A stretch of 58,515 nt of DNA, taken from contig JAVBPZ010000024.1 in assembly GCA_031549285.1 (NCBI GenBank), positions 1 to 58,515 of the forward strand, written 5' to 3'. The DNA comes from JAAYCI01 sp031549285. Lineage in GTDB: Bacteria > Bacillota > Clostridia > Oscillospirales > Ruminococcaceae. Shown piece after piece: positions 17,686 through 26,347 of this stretch (within the stretch, counting starts at the first letter, position 1; every line of letters starts with the position of its first letter). The position numbers and the translations under genes are program-made. The notes beneath the pieces are model-generated. The model made no database searches and was not told the DNA's origin. It saw nothing but the letters and a program-made list of their open reading frames with translations.

Positions 17686-18684
17686 TCATTCTGTGGAAAC
17701 CATGTCGATAATCTTGACTGCCTTATGGCTGCGGCTGTTGCCCAGCTGGGCGGTAAACCACGGTGTGTTGTCCACATCCACGCGTATCACGCCGTTCAGC
17801 GCCTTCGATAATGGAATGACATCGTTTGGCCGTAATCGCAGGGCGTCCGCCACATCCATGGTGGTTTCGTCGAACACCGCCTTCAGTGTAAGGCCCGAGT
17901 CTGACAGCGATTCTTTTATCAAGTCACGGCGCATGTTGTCCAGCCGTTCGTTGGACATTTTGTGTGAAATGCGCGCGTATTTTGAGGTGAACTCTCCGAG
18001 ATAGCTTTCCAGCCCGATAGCCGGTATGCAGACCGACAGGGTGCCTTCCATCTCGCGTAGCTTCACGTTCAGCACCGTGATAACCACGATGTCCTCCGGG
18101 GCATATACCTGTATCAGCCGGGGGTTGGTTTCTATGCTGGTCAGCTCCCCGGTAATGTCCATATGGTCTTTCCAGGATTCCATCATGAACTCCGCCAGCT
18201 TCAGGTAGATGTTCTTCATGATAGCCAATTCTATATCGGTGAAATCCCGCTGCAGGTTGCCGCCGCCGCCGGGCCCGCCCAGCAGGCGGTCTATCAGCGC
18301 GAAGGACAGGTTGTTGGACATATCCACCATGATGGTGGAGTCCGGCAGATTGATGTTGCCGGGCTTTACGTCCACCAGGCCAATCAGCGCCGTGTCCGGC
18401 AGGGCGTTATTATATTCATAGTAGCGCTGTTCTTCCACCTGCAAAACGCTCACGTCCGAGAACACCCGCAATATGCCGGACAGGTAAGAAGACAGCAGCC
18501 GCCCCATGTTCTCGTGCAGGCTGTCCACCGTGCGCAGCTGCTCTTTGGTAAACTTCTTCGGCGAGTAAAAATCATACTCTTTTACATGGTCCGCACCCGA
18601 CTCATCCGTACGTTCCACTTCTTCGCCGGAGTTGATGCTTTTCAGCAGCGCATCTATTTGATTTTGGCTCAAAGCCTCCGCCAT
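17686..18684 (-). CDS. fliM: FliM, flagellar motor switch protein
   Basis: A 332-residue protein starting MAEALSQNQIDALLKSINSG, the conserved CheY-P-binding N-terminal peptide (LSQNQIDALL). The CheC-like middle domain at about 50-235 includes LLGGPGGGG, and the C-terminal SpoA domain includes VIPLSKALNGVIRVDVDNTP. GGAAGTGGG precedes this ATG; the earlier in-frame start at 18774 has none. It lies upstream of fliY in the same transcript. Confidence 0.96.
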   Translation of the reverse strand: MAEALSQNQIDALLKSINSGEEVERTDESGADHVKEYDFYSPKKFTKEQLRTVDSLHENMGRLLSSYLSGILRVFSDVSVLQVEEQRYYEYNNALPDTALIGLVDVKPGNINLPDSTIMVDMSNNLSFALIDRLLGGPGGGGNLQRDFTDIELAIMKNIYLKLAEFMMESWKDHMDITGELTSIETNPRLIQVYAPEDIVVITVLNVKLREMEGTLSVCIPAIGLESYLGEFTSKYARISHKMSNERLDNMRRDLIKESLSDSGLTLKAVFDETTMDVADALRLRPNDVIPLSKALNGVIRVDVDNTPWFTAQLGNSRSHKAVKIIDMVSTE

Positions 18685-18808
18685 GCAGGTCCCACTTCCT
18701 TCCCCTGTGAACTGGTGGTATATGTATACTATACAAATGTGTGATAAGTTTGTTAGAATGCCGGTTTCAGGCACTTTTCTACGGTTTTTTTCCCGATATG
18801 GACCGGTG

Positions 18809-19819
18809 TCACCCCGGTGGGCGATATCTGCCTGTACCCACCGGCACAGCCGCCGCTGCCACCGTGGTGGAACCGGACGCCCCCGTCACACCGGAGGCGA
18901 TCCCGTCGGCAGTTTCTCCGGCTGCCGCATCGCTGGTCTCCTCCCCGCTTTGCGAGGTGGTTTGATTGGGCGCAACGTCTGGCAACGCATAACCCGGCAG
19001 CTCATTCTCGGTCCCTTCAAAAAACTGGGTGCTGTCGTCCGGGAAATACACGGCGGCGGCTTCCTCCAGCTGGCCCAGCAAAGTGGTGGTGTTGTTGCTG
19101 ATGACCACCACGTCCACCCGGCGGTTTGCCGCGCGGCCTTCCGCGGTGTTGTTGTCCGCTATGGGGTAATTGCGCCCATAGCCGGAAAACTGTATCTTAT
19201 AGGGCGAAAAGCCCACCGTACGCTCAAAATAGCTGGAGACCTTGCCCGCCCGCTCGGCGCTGAGCACCCAGTCATCGGTGCTGCTGCCCGGGATAGAGGC
19301 GGTATGTCCGTTGAACTGCACCTGCCAAATTTCATCATCCAGCGCCAGGAAGCATTCACCCAGGTAATTCAAAAACTGGGTTGCCTCGGGGCTAAGGGCG
19401 GAAGAGTCGCCGGTAAACAGGATGTTATTTGTCATGCGGATAAAGGTCGCGCCGCTTTGGCCTGTTTCCACCTGTACCTCGTCCTGCAGGTCGTTTTCCT
19501 CCAGATACCGTTGGATCGCCTGCTCCAGCTGCACCATATCCATCGGCAGCGTTTGGTCCGGGCTCATTATATCTCCAGTGGTTTCTACGTCGCCCACGGA
19601 GGACTCCGGGAAGGTCGCCTCCGGGGGCAGGAATACCACCTTGGCCGGGTCGGCGCTGAAGCGGGCGTTCAGCGCCTCTACGAACGCGTTGTACTTGTCT
19701 TCCTGCACGGTGCTCATGGCAAACAGCAGAACAAAGAAACACAGCAGCAGCGTCACCAGGTCGCCATAGGTATCCATGTAGTTGTACTTCTTGCCCTCGG
19801 GCTTTGCTTTTTTGGCCAA
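18809..19819 (-). CDS. motB: MotB, stator peptidoglycan-anchoring protein
   Basis: A 336-residue protein with a TTG start (MAKKAKPEG) behind GGTGGTG. One membrane helix at about 18-38 (YGDLVTLLLCFFVLLFAMS) carries the ion-binding Asp20. The OmpA-like peptidoglycan-binding domain spans about 130-250 (FNGHTASIPGSS, LSAERAGKVSSYFER and GRNYPIADNNTAEGRAANRR). The roughly 60-residue C-terminal tail is Thr/Ala/Ser-rich and unusual in length. It follows motA by 40 bases. Whether H+ or Na+ is used cannot be read directly. Confidence 0.95.
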   Translation of the reverse strand: MAKKAKPEGKKYNYMDTYGDLVTLLLCFFVLLFAMSTVQEDKYNAFVEALNARFSADPAKVVFLPPEATFPESSVGDVETTGDIMSPDQTLPMDMVQLEQAIQRYLEENDLQDEVQVETGQSGATFIRMTNNILFTGDSSALSPEATQFLNYLGECFLALDDEIWQVQFNGHTASIPGSSTDDWVLSAERAGKVSSYFERTVGFSPYKIQFSGYGRNYPIADNNTAEGRAANRRVDVVVISNNTTTLLGQLEEAAAVYFPDDSTQFFEGTENELPGYALPDVAPNQTTSQSGEETSDAAAGETADGIASGVTGASGSTTVAAAAVPVGTGRYRPPG

Positions 19820-19859
19820 CCTGGTTCACCACCTTCCCCTGCACACTGCATATGCGAAG

Positions 19860-20855
19860 TTACGCTTCCTCCAGCTCGGCGGCAGCCGCCTTGCCTTTTT
19901 TAGGAGCTTTCTTTTTCTTTTGCACCACCAGCAGGTTCAATTTTTCTTCAATGAACTTCGGGTTTTCACCGGCCTGAATTGCTTCCACGCCTTCACAAAT
20001 CAGCTCCCGGCACAGGTATTCTTCGTCGTGCCGTAGGCCCAGTTTCGTGGACAGCGGGCTGAACAGCAGGTTCGCCAGCATGGAACCATACAGCGTGGTC
20101 AACAGCGCGGTGGCCATGGCCGGGCCAATGGAACTGGGGTCGTCCATCTGTTTCAGCATGTTTATCAGGCCTATCAAGGTACCAATCATACCAAAACCAG
20201 GGGCAAACGCGCCGCCGGAATCCATGAACGACCGGGCCTGGCCGTGGCGTTCATCCAGCTTGTCCAGCTCTGCCTGCAGCAGGTTGTGCACCTTTTCCGG
20301 CTCTACCGAGTCTACCACCAGCATCAGGCTGGACTGCAGGAAGGGATCGTCTGCTTCACTCACCTTGTCCTCCAGGGACAGCAGACCCTTGATACGGGCT
20401 TCCTTGGCAAATTCTACAATTTGCTCAATGTAATGGCTTGGGTCGTATTTATTGGGCATAAAGGCTATTTTCAGCCATTTGGGAAGCTTGGAAAAAACGC
20501 TTAGGGGGTATGCCACCATCAGTGCCGCAAAGGTACCGCCCACCGTGATGGCCACCGACGGGATATCAATGAAGCTGTCGGTCAGGTTGTTAAGATGGAA
20601 GGCACCCTCGGCCGCATACTTCTCCATCTCCACTTCATAGGTCGCCATGGCCTCATTGTATACGGTCATGGCCTCGTCGTAGGCCTCCGGCGTCATGTAG
20701 GTGGGATCCGGCTCAATCGGTTCCGCAGGCGCCGACACAAACGAAATGCCGAACACCATCAGCCCCAGGCCAAGGACAAGGCCCAGAAGCGTCAGGATAT
20801 CAAACGAAGTTTTGCCGCCTTTTTTCTTTTTCTTCTTCGCGCCTTCTTCGTTCAC
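19860..20855 (-). CDS. motA: MotA, stator ion-channel subunit with an extra extracytoplasmic segment
   Basis: A 331-residue protein, about 60-70 longer than typical MotA. It begins with a GTG overlapping the flbD stop. The first membrane helix is at about 20-41 and the second at about 97-120 (DIPSVAITVGGTFAALMVAYP). Between them lie about 50 residues (EAYDEAMTVYNEAMATYE region) where most MotA proteins have a few. The cytoplasmic torque loop and the last two helices (GFGMIGTLIGLINML and ATALLTTLYGSMLANLLF) are standard. The C-terminal end is Lys-rich. Confidence 0.93.
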   Translation of the reverse strand: MNEEGAKKKKKKGGKTSFDILTLLGLVLGLGLMVFGISFVSAPAEPIEPDPTYMTPEAYDEAMTVYNEAMATYEVEMEKYAAEGAFHLNNLTDSFIDIPSVAITVGGTFAALMVAYPLSVFSKLPKWLKIAFMPNKYDPSHYIEQIVEFAKEARIKGLLSLEDKVSEADDPFLQSSLMLVVDSVEPEKVHNLLQAELDKLDERHGQARSFMDSGGAFAPGFGMIGTLIGLINMLKQMDDPSSIGPAMATALLTTLYGSMLANLLFSPLSTKLGLRHDEEYLCRELICEGVEAIQAGENPKFIEEKLNLLVVQKKKKAPKKGKAAAAELEEA

Positions 20856-21058
20856 AAATCATCCCTCCTCAGCATATCCGAGAACAAGCTGCGCCTGTAC
20901 CGGACGGTCTCCGCCACCACTTCATGCACCGTTTCCTTCACAATGTATATATTGCCGGTGGTCAGGCGAATGGTGGTGTCGGGGTTCTGCTGAATCGTTT
21001 CGATCAATTCGCAATTCAGGACGAATTCAGTATCGTTCAGCCGCGTTAATGTGATCAT
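20852..21058 (-). CDS. flbD: FlbD/SwrD family flagellar protein
   Basis: A 68-residue protein, MITLTRLNDTEFVLNCELIE, behind GAGGAGGAG. The family features are the LTRLN...FVLN start, the IETIQQNPDTTIRLTTG core and YIVKETVHEVV. FlbD/SwrD proteins lie between flgE and motA in many Firmicutes and are reported to influence motor torque. The upstream 225-base gap to flgE contains an exceptional palindrome. The GTG of motA overlaps its stop codon. Confidence 0.92.
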   Translation of the reverse strand: MITLTRLNDTEFVLNCELIETIQQNPDTTIRLTTGNIYIVKETVHEVVAETVRYRRSLFSDMLRRDDL

Positions 21059-21120
21059 CGTGCTCCTCCTCAAGGGACCCCCGCAAGGGCAAAAATACCG
21101 CTGTTTTTATCTGGCTCTTT

Positions 21121-21167
21121 GCCGCAGGCAAGGCAGATGAGGTTTCCTCATCTGCCTTGCCTGCGGC
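21121..21167. repeat. Perfect 22-bp inverted repeat with a 3-base loop between flgE and flbD
   Basis: Positions 21121-21142 are the exact reverse complement of 21146-21167, separated by TTT. No U-tract follows in either direction, so it does not look like an ordinary terminator. The rest of the gap (21168-21283) holds nothing recognizable. Confidence 0.95.
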
Positions 21168-21283
21168 AGCAGCACACGCTGCCACCGCAGAATCCATATC
21201 ATTCTCCCGCATCATACAACGGGAAAATCCTTATGAGACCGTGTTGTGTAATCGGTGATTTAATGGAATAAATCAGTGGTTAC

Positions 21284-22945
21284 TTAGCGCTTCAGGTTGA
21301 TCAGTTCCTCCAGCATGGTGTCCGACACCGTGATGATGCGGCTGTTGGCCTGATACCCACGCTGGGTGGTAATCATGTCGGAAAACTCCCGGGACAGGTC
21401 CACGTTGGACAGCTCCAGCGAACCGCCTACCAGCTGGCCGGCGCCGCCGGTGCCCGGCTGGCCCAGTTTCGCGGCACCGGAGTTCGCAGTGGCGACGAAG
21501 TTGGAGGAACCGGACTGTGCCAGACCCGCGGCGTTCGCGAAGGTGGCCAGGTCGATGCGGCCGATCATGATTTCCAGGCCCTGGCTGTCATAGCCCAGGA
21601 TCATGCCGTTCGGGGCGATGGAGATACCGGTCATATCGGCGATGGTCTGCATGCCGCCGCTGGTACCGCCGCGCAGTGCAAACGCTGTGCCGGAGAAGCC
21701 CAGCGCACGGCTGGCCGCCGATGCTTTGGCGATGGGGCTGCCCATCTCGGTAGCAGTAACCGGGTTAAACGCGTCGGTGTTGGTGGGGGCGGCGCCGCTG
21801 TGGTCCAGGGCATACCGGTCTACCAATGCGGCAAAGCTGGGGCGGTTCATCTCGATATAATCGCTGTCGTCACCGCCCACCTTGGTCAGGTTGAACTTGC
21901 CGGCGCTGGTCTTGGTATCGTCAATATAGCCTTCGTAGGTGTCGCTGCCCACTTTCATGGTCAGCTTCCATTTCTCCGGCGGACCCGCCATGAAGGTACA
22001 GGTCAAATCGTCCATGGCGCCGGTGCCGGTGAAGCCATTGCCGACCTTGCCGCTGGTGGTGATGCCGCCAAAGAAGCTGCGGCCGCCAAAACTGGCTTCA
22101 CCCAGTTTAATGGCATAGTCGGTGGAGGTCAATTCATCCGCGCTGAGAGTGACACCGCCGGCGAAGGGGTCGCCGCCTGATTCCACCGCGATGGAGAAGG
22201 AGCCCGCGGGATGCTCTTTGTTGCCGTTTGCCTTATAAATAGCGGCGTTGATAGCGCTGTTCACCTCGGCCCAGCTGGAATACTGGTTGTCGGGGTTGAA
22301 CTTTACGATGATACCGGTGGCCGAGATGGAAGCCTCGACCGCGCCGTCCGCGAGGGACGCATCGGTGGTGAAGTTGAAGTTGATGTTGCCGTCGCCCGAC
22401 GCGTTAGAGGACTTGATGGTATATTCGCGGCCGTTGATGCTTTGGGTCACTTCCGAGGCCTTCGGGGACACGGCCGGCAGCGACACACGGATTTTCTCCG
22501 AAGCAGGCGCGCGGCCGGAAGGATCGCCGTTTACGCCCAGCACATAGTTCCCCTGCATATCCACCAGGTTGCCCGCAGCGTCGAAGTTCAGGATACCGGC
22601 ACGGGTATAATAGGTATTGCCGGCGCTGTCCTGTACCTGGAAAAATCCGTCGCCGTCAATGGCAAGGTCCATGGTTTGGTCGGTCATGGTAAAGGTAGAG
22701 CGGCTCATCATCAGGTCCACGCTGCCCACCTGGGCGCCGTAACCTACCTGAGAGGGGTTCATGCCGCCGGCAGCGGCGCTGGGGCCGGATGCCGAGGACA
22801 TGGTCTGGTAGTAGATGTCACGGAAGGTGGTCCGGGAAGATTTAAAACCGTAGGTGTTTACGTTGGCAATGTTGTTGCCGATGGTATCCATGCGGGTTTG
22901 ATGAGAGCGCAGCCCGGAAACGCCAGAATACATAGAACGAACCAT
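21284..22945 (-). CDS. flgE: FlgE, flagellar hook protein
   Basis: A 553-residue protein starting MVRSMYSGVSGLRSHQTRMD behind AAAGGAGAA. It has the rod/hook N-terminal signature (TIGNNIANVNTYGFKSSR), DLAIDGDGFFQVQ in the middle domain and the C-terminal signature GGSLELSNVDLSREFSDMIT with TTQRGYQANSR. The central variable region (about 150-430) is large, as in other clostridial hook proteins. It is the export substrate whose length FliK measures. Confidence 0.96.
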   Translation of the reverse strand: MVRSMYSGVSGLRSHQTRMDTIGNNIANVNTYGFKSSRTTFRDIYYQTMSSASGPSAAAGGMNPSQVGYGAQVGSVDLMMSRSTFTMTDQTMDLAIDGDGFFQVQDSAGNTYYTRAGILNFDAAGNLVDMQGNYVLGVNGDPSGRAPASEKIRVSLPAVSPKASEVTQSINGREYTIKSSNASGDGNINFNFTTDASLADGAVEASISATGIIVKFNPDNQYSSWAEVNSAINAAIYKANGNKEHPAGSFSIAVESGGDPFAGGVTLSADELTSTDYAIKLGEASFGGRSFFGGITTSGKVGNGFTGTGAMDDLTCTFMAGPPEKWKLTMKVGSDTYEGYIDDTKTSAGKFNLTKVGGDDSDYIEMNRPSFAALVDRYALDHSGAAPTNTDAFNPVTATEMGSPIAKASAASRALGFSGTAFALRGGTSGGMQTIADMTGISIAPNGMILGYDSQGLEIMIGRIDLATFANAAGLAQSGSSNFVATANSGAAKLGQPGTGGAGQLVGGSLELSNVDLSREFSDMITTQRGYQANSRIITVSDTMLEELINLKR

Positions 22946-23109
22946 AATCAATTCTCCTTTAAATTAGGTGTGTTAGGGTAGAATTGATACCGTCAGGAAG
23001 ATAGGCGCCGGGCAAGTCCCGGTTTCGCCTGGGTGGAAAACATGCTTGGTGTTTCCCGGAACCCGTCAAGCATTCGGGGTTCCAAAAGCCTCCTCCACGA
23101 GGGCCAGCT

Positions 23110-23511
23110 TTATACGATGACGGTACCGTCGATGTTGGTGAAAACGCTGCCGCTGGTCGCTTGTCCGTCCACGGTGACCACCTTGCCTGCGCTTGCATTT
23201 ACAATGTAGGCGTTTTGGTCAATGAGGATAAGCGCGTCGCGCAGTCCCTTTTCCTGTGCCAGCTGCATACCTTGGTTCAGCCGCTCCAGGTTTTGGTCGC
23301 TTACGTCGATCTGTCTTTCAAACACGCGGGACACGGCGTGCTTCGAGAACGCGGTGTTGCTGCCAGCCTCCAGCTTTTGCTGCAATACCGATAGAAACGA
23401 TGTACTGCCCTCGCCCGTGCGTAGGCCGCCTTGCTGCCCGGTATCGGGTGTTACGGACGGCGTACCGGTGGTAATGGGGCGGGTCAGCGCGTTCAGTTTA
23501 AACTGATCCAT
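23110..23511 (-). CDS. TIGR02530-like flagellar operon protein
   Basis: A 133-residue protein, MDQFKLNALTRPITTG and onward. The first 50 residues are low-complexity; the core, SKHAVSRVFERQID, LERLNQGMQLAQEKG and LRDALILIDQNAYIVN, matches a small family found between flgD and flgE in Firmicutes flagellar operons. I recognise the family from memory as TIGR02530. Its function is unknown; the position suggests a hook assembly role. The 165-base gap to flgE is empty. Confidence 0.85.
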   Translation of the reverse strand: MDQFKLNALTRPITTGTPSVTPDTGQQGGLRTGEGSTSFLSVLQQKLEAGSNTAFSKHAVSRVFERQIDVSDQNLERLNQGMQLAQEKGLRDALILIDQNAYIVNASAGKVVTVDGQATSGSVFTNIDGTVIV

Positions 23512-23541
23512 ACTGCCGAACCTCCTTGTCGGGCCGCCTCA

Positions 23542-24309
23542 TCAGGAATCCTTTGTCACGGTGGTAGCGTGCTGATAAACGGCCTCGTTTCCGTTTTTGT
23601 CGGTAACCACTACGTTGATGAAATAGGTTTTGCCTGCCTCCAGGCCGTTGATGGTGTAGGACTGGCCGGACAGACCGCTGGCTGCGAGATTGCCTTTGTT
23701 TTTCACATCGGAAACGTCGTCGAAAGCAACCTGGCCGTTGTCTGTGTAGTACACCGCGTACTTCAGGGTGGATGCCGCGTCGCTGTCGGATACCGGGGCG
23801 TCCCAGCGCAGTTTGATGCTGTCGCTTGTGGTGGACTGTATCACCGGGGTCAGCTTGTTAGCATTGTCCAGCTGGCTTTGGGTTACGGCGGCGGTGGGGT
23901 CATCCACGCTCATAATCTGGCTCAGCTTAAACTCTTTACCATTCACCGTCACGGTAAATTCGTCGCCGGAGAAGTTCACCTTACTTACGGTGCCGGTCTC
24001 TTTGTTCACCGCACCGCCAATTCCATACGACGCGGCCGTTACGGTTTTGCCTACCATACTCATCACGTAGTTTGTCTGGGAATAGTGGCTGAGTTCCTGC
24101 ATCGACTGCATGGTGGCAAACTGTGCCAACTGGGTAACATATTGCGTATCGTCTACGGGGTTCATCATGTCCTGGTTTTTCAGCTGTGCAATCATTAGTT
24201 GTAGAAAATCTTCTACCTGCACGCCCTTATCCTTTTCCTCGTAGGGTGTGGAAACCGATATGCCACCCACCTGTGTGGTGCCGTTTGCCAGTGTGCGAAT
24301 ATCACTCAT
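23542..24309 (-). CDS. flgD: FlgD, hook scaffolding (cap) protein
   Basis: A 255-residue protein. The conserved N-terminal part includes VEDFLQLMIAQLKNQDMMNP and TQYVTQLAQFATMQSMQEL, the FlgD signature. A beta-rich middle region (about 90-140) and a fibronectin-type-III-like C-terminal domain (about 160-250, LRWDAPVSDSDAASTLKY) follow. The latter is an addition seen in some Firmicutes. FlgD caps the growing hook and allows FlgE polymerization. Confidence 0.93.
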   Translation of the reverse strand: MSDIRTLANGTTQVGGISVSTPYEEKDKGVQVEDFLQLMIAQLKNQDMMNPVDDTQYVTQLAQFATMQSMQELSHYSQTNYVMSMVGKTVTAASYGIGGAVNKETGTVSKVNFSGDEFTVTVNGKEFKLSQIMSVDDPTAAVTQSQLDNANKLTPVIQSTTSDSIKLRWDAPVSDSDAASTLKYAVYYTDNGQVAFDDVSDVKNKGNLAASGLSGQSYTINGLEAGKTYFINVVVTDKNGNEAVYQHATTVTKDS

Positions 24310-24326
24310 GGTCTATTCCTCCTTTC

Positions 24327-25784
24327 TTAAATGTAGGTGTCCAGTGCGGCAGTGCCCAGGGTCTGTGCGGCCGGCTGCATCTCCGGGATGGCGGTGTCTG
24401 TGCTGCCCAGGGGTTCGTCGCCGTAGTAGGCCGGTCCCTTCAGCTGCTGTCCCTGCCAGTTTTGCCGCTGCTGTTCAAAGCTTTGCTGCTGGCTAAGCAG
24501 TTCGTACTGCTTTTCTGTCAGGATCGAGTCCACTTCCACCTTCATCGACTGCAAATTCTGGCGCAGTTGGTCTATTTCCCCTGCCAGGTTTTTCGCGGTC
24601 TCGGCGTTCTTTGCGATGATGGAAAGACTCATGAACCCTTCGCTGTTCTTCGCCAGCTTCACGGTCAGCTCGCCCAGGCCTTCCGGTTTCAGCTTGATGC
24701 TGAACTCTTCCTGTCCTTTGCGTATGCCGGTCAGGATGCCTTCCTCTACCTGCGCGCGCATAGCCGGCGCTTCTTCCGGTACGCTTTCGGTTTCGGCCGG
24801 TGCGGTGCTGGCCAGTGCGGTGTTCCGCAGGTATGCGCCGGTGTCCACCTGCTTTTGCAGCGCGTCGATATCGGTCTCCTGTTTTGGCTGTGCCGGTGCG
24901 GTTTCGTCCTTCGCCAGCAGTTCCTTCGCCGCACGGATGCTTTCATCAAACTCTGCTTCCGGTTGCGCAGGCGCCTTTTCGTGCTGCACCTCCACCACCG
25001 AGATCTGTGCGGTTTCGGCCGCCTGCACGGCTGCGGGCTGCGGGACCACTTGCTGCTCTGCCGTTGCTGCTACCGCCTCGGTGGGCATTGCTGCTGTTTC
25101 GATGGGGGCCGCTGCCTGTTGTACCTGCTGTGGCTGTGCCGCCTGTTGCCTTGCGGCGGTTGCCGGGGTTGCTGCGTTAAACTGCGCCAGCATCGCCTGC
25201 ATAAATGCGTCCGCTGTGTCGGTCTCGGCCAGCATCTGGGTACCGTTTCCGGTCAGCAGCTGCATCGCTTCCTCCGGGGTCAGGCTCAGCATCTTGTCCA
25301 GCAATGGCTGGGTGTTTCCCGAAAGCGCCGCCATCAGTAGGTCGTCCTCACTGGTGATCTGCAGGGATCCATCCATCATCCCGTTCATCAGCGCCAGCAG
25401 CTGTTGTCCTGCCATCTCGCCGCCCTGCTGCCCCACCGTCAGCTGCAGTTTGTTCTGCATCTGCTCTATGATTTCAAGCAGTTGTTTCAGCTGGTCGTCG
25501 TCCTCGCCGCTTATTTCCTTGAACAGTGCCAGCAGGTCGGACAAATCCGCCGAGAGGGGCGCGTTCGCCGCCGTTTGCATGCCCTGCAGTTCCCGCCAGG
25601 TAAGGCCTTCCGCCAGTTCCGCGCCATCGGCGGTTGTCTGGGTTGCCCCGGTGTTCCCGCTCAGCCCCATCAGCAGTTGTGCAAAGCTGACGTCCGCTGT
25701 CTGGGTACCGGTTTGTGCCGTGGCCTGCGTGGCGGCTGTCTGGGTTGGTGCCACCTGCGGCATGTTTACGGTCATCATGTCCAT
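24327..25784 (-). CDS. fliK: FliK, hook-length control protein
   Basis: A 485-residue protein starting MDMMTVNMPQVAPTQ behind GGGAGGTGA. The N-terminal two thirds are Gln/Ala/Thr-rich and probably disordered, matching the molecular-ruler segment. The conserved C-terminal export-switch domain is at about 345-430 (GQEEFSIKLKPEGLGELTVK and SLSIIAKNAETAKNL). It interacts with the FlhB C terminus to end hook export. Sequence outside the C-terminal domain is not conserved in the family, as usual. Confidence 0.92.
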   Translation of the reverse strand: MDMMTVNMPQVAPTQTAATQATAQTGTQTADVSFAQLLMGLSGNTGATQTTADGAELAEGLTWRELQGMQTAANAPLSADLSDLLALFKEISGEDDDQLKQLLEIIEQMQNKLQLTVGQQGGEMAGQQLLALMNGMMDGSLQITSEDDLLMAALSGNTQPLLDKMLSLTPEEAMQLLTGNGTQMLAETDTADAFMQAMLAQFNAATPATAARQQAAQPQQVQQAAAPIETAAMPTEAVAATAEQQVVPQPAAVQAAETAQISVVEVQHEKAPAQPEAEFDESIRAAKELLAKDETAPAQPKQETDIDALQKQVDTGAYLRNTALASTAPAETESVPEEAPAMRAQVEEGILTGIRKGQEEFSIKLKPEGLGELTVKLAKNSEGFMSLSIIAKNAETAKNLAGEIDQLRQNLQSMKVEVDSILTEKQYELLSQQQSFEQQRQNWQGQQLKGPAYYGDEPLGSTDTAIPEMQPAAQTLGTAALDTYI

Positions 25785-25878
25785 GTCGTTCACCTCCCTT
25801 CCTATATTGTATCGCTTCTATTTGGTCAGGACCTGTCTGTTATCGCGTATTCGCCAGAGAGGTCTAAAACCCGCGTGT

Positions 25879-26340
25879 TTAGTTGCCGCCTGCCTGCTGT
25901 TCTTCCGCGAACCGGCCGCTTATCAGCTCCAGGATTCGCTCTTGTTCTTCCCGCATAGCGGCGGCGTTGTACTCGTCCAGCTGCTTTTCCCGCAGTTTTT
26001 CCAGTCCCTTTACGTCCTGGTCCAGCTGCATTACGATCTTCAGCTGCGCTTCTATCTTCACATCCAGCTCGGCCATCTCCCCATCCAGTTGCTTCACCAG
26101 CTTGTCGGCGTTGTCGCGGTGGTAGTTCAGGCTGTTCACCTCGTCTATCCGGGCGCCCTCGGTGGCAGCCTTCTGGCGGAAGGCAGCATCTTTTTCCAGT
26201 ACCTGTCGCTGGGTTTCGTCCCGGCGTACTTCCAGCGCCAGGCGCTGGGCACGCAGCTGGGAAAGGATGTTGCGCTCTTTTTCGTACAGGGTTCGTTTAA
26301 ACCCCAGCATTCTTTCCAAAGAAAAACTAAATTTTTTCAT
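25879..26340 (-). CDS. fliJ: FliJ, export ATPase stalk/chaperone-escort protein
   Basis: A 153-residue, almost wholly coiled-coil protein starting MKKFSFSLERMLGFKRTLYE, the usual FliJ opening. It begins 7 bases after the fliI stop. FliJ sits in the FliI hexamer centre and contacts FlhA. Sequence conservation in this family is low; assignment relies on length, coiled coil, start motif and position between fliI and fliK. Confidence 0.9.
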   Translation of the reverse strand: MKKFSFSLERMLGFKRTLYEKERNILSQLRAQRLALEVRRDETQRQVLEKDAAFRQKAATEGARIDEVNSLNYHRDNADKLVKQLDGEMAELDVKIEAQLKIVMQLDQDVKGLEKLREKQLDEYNAAAMREEQERILELISGRFAEEQQAGGN

Positions 26341-26347
26341 CTATTCG

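Noticed and set aside
21027..21215. 62-residue open frame across the flgE-flbD palindrome
   Set aside because: It arises from the palindrome and overlaps the flbD start; no ribosome site and biased low-complexity composition.
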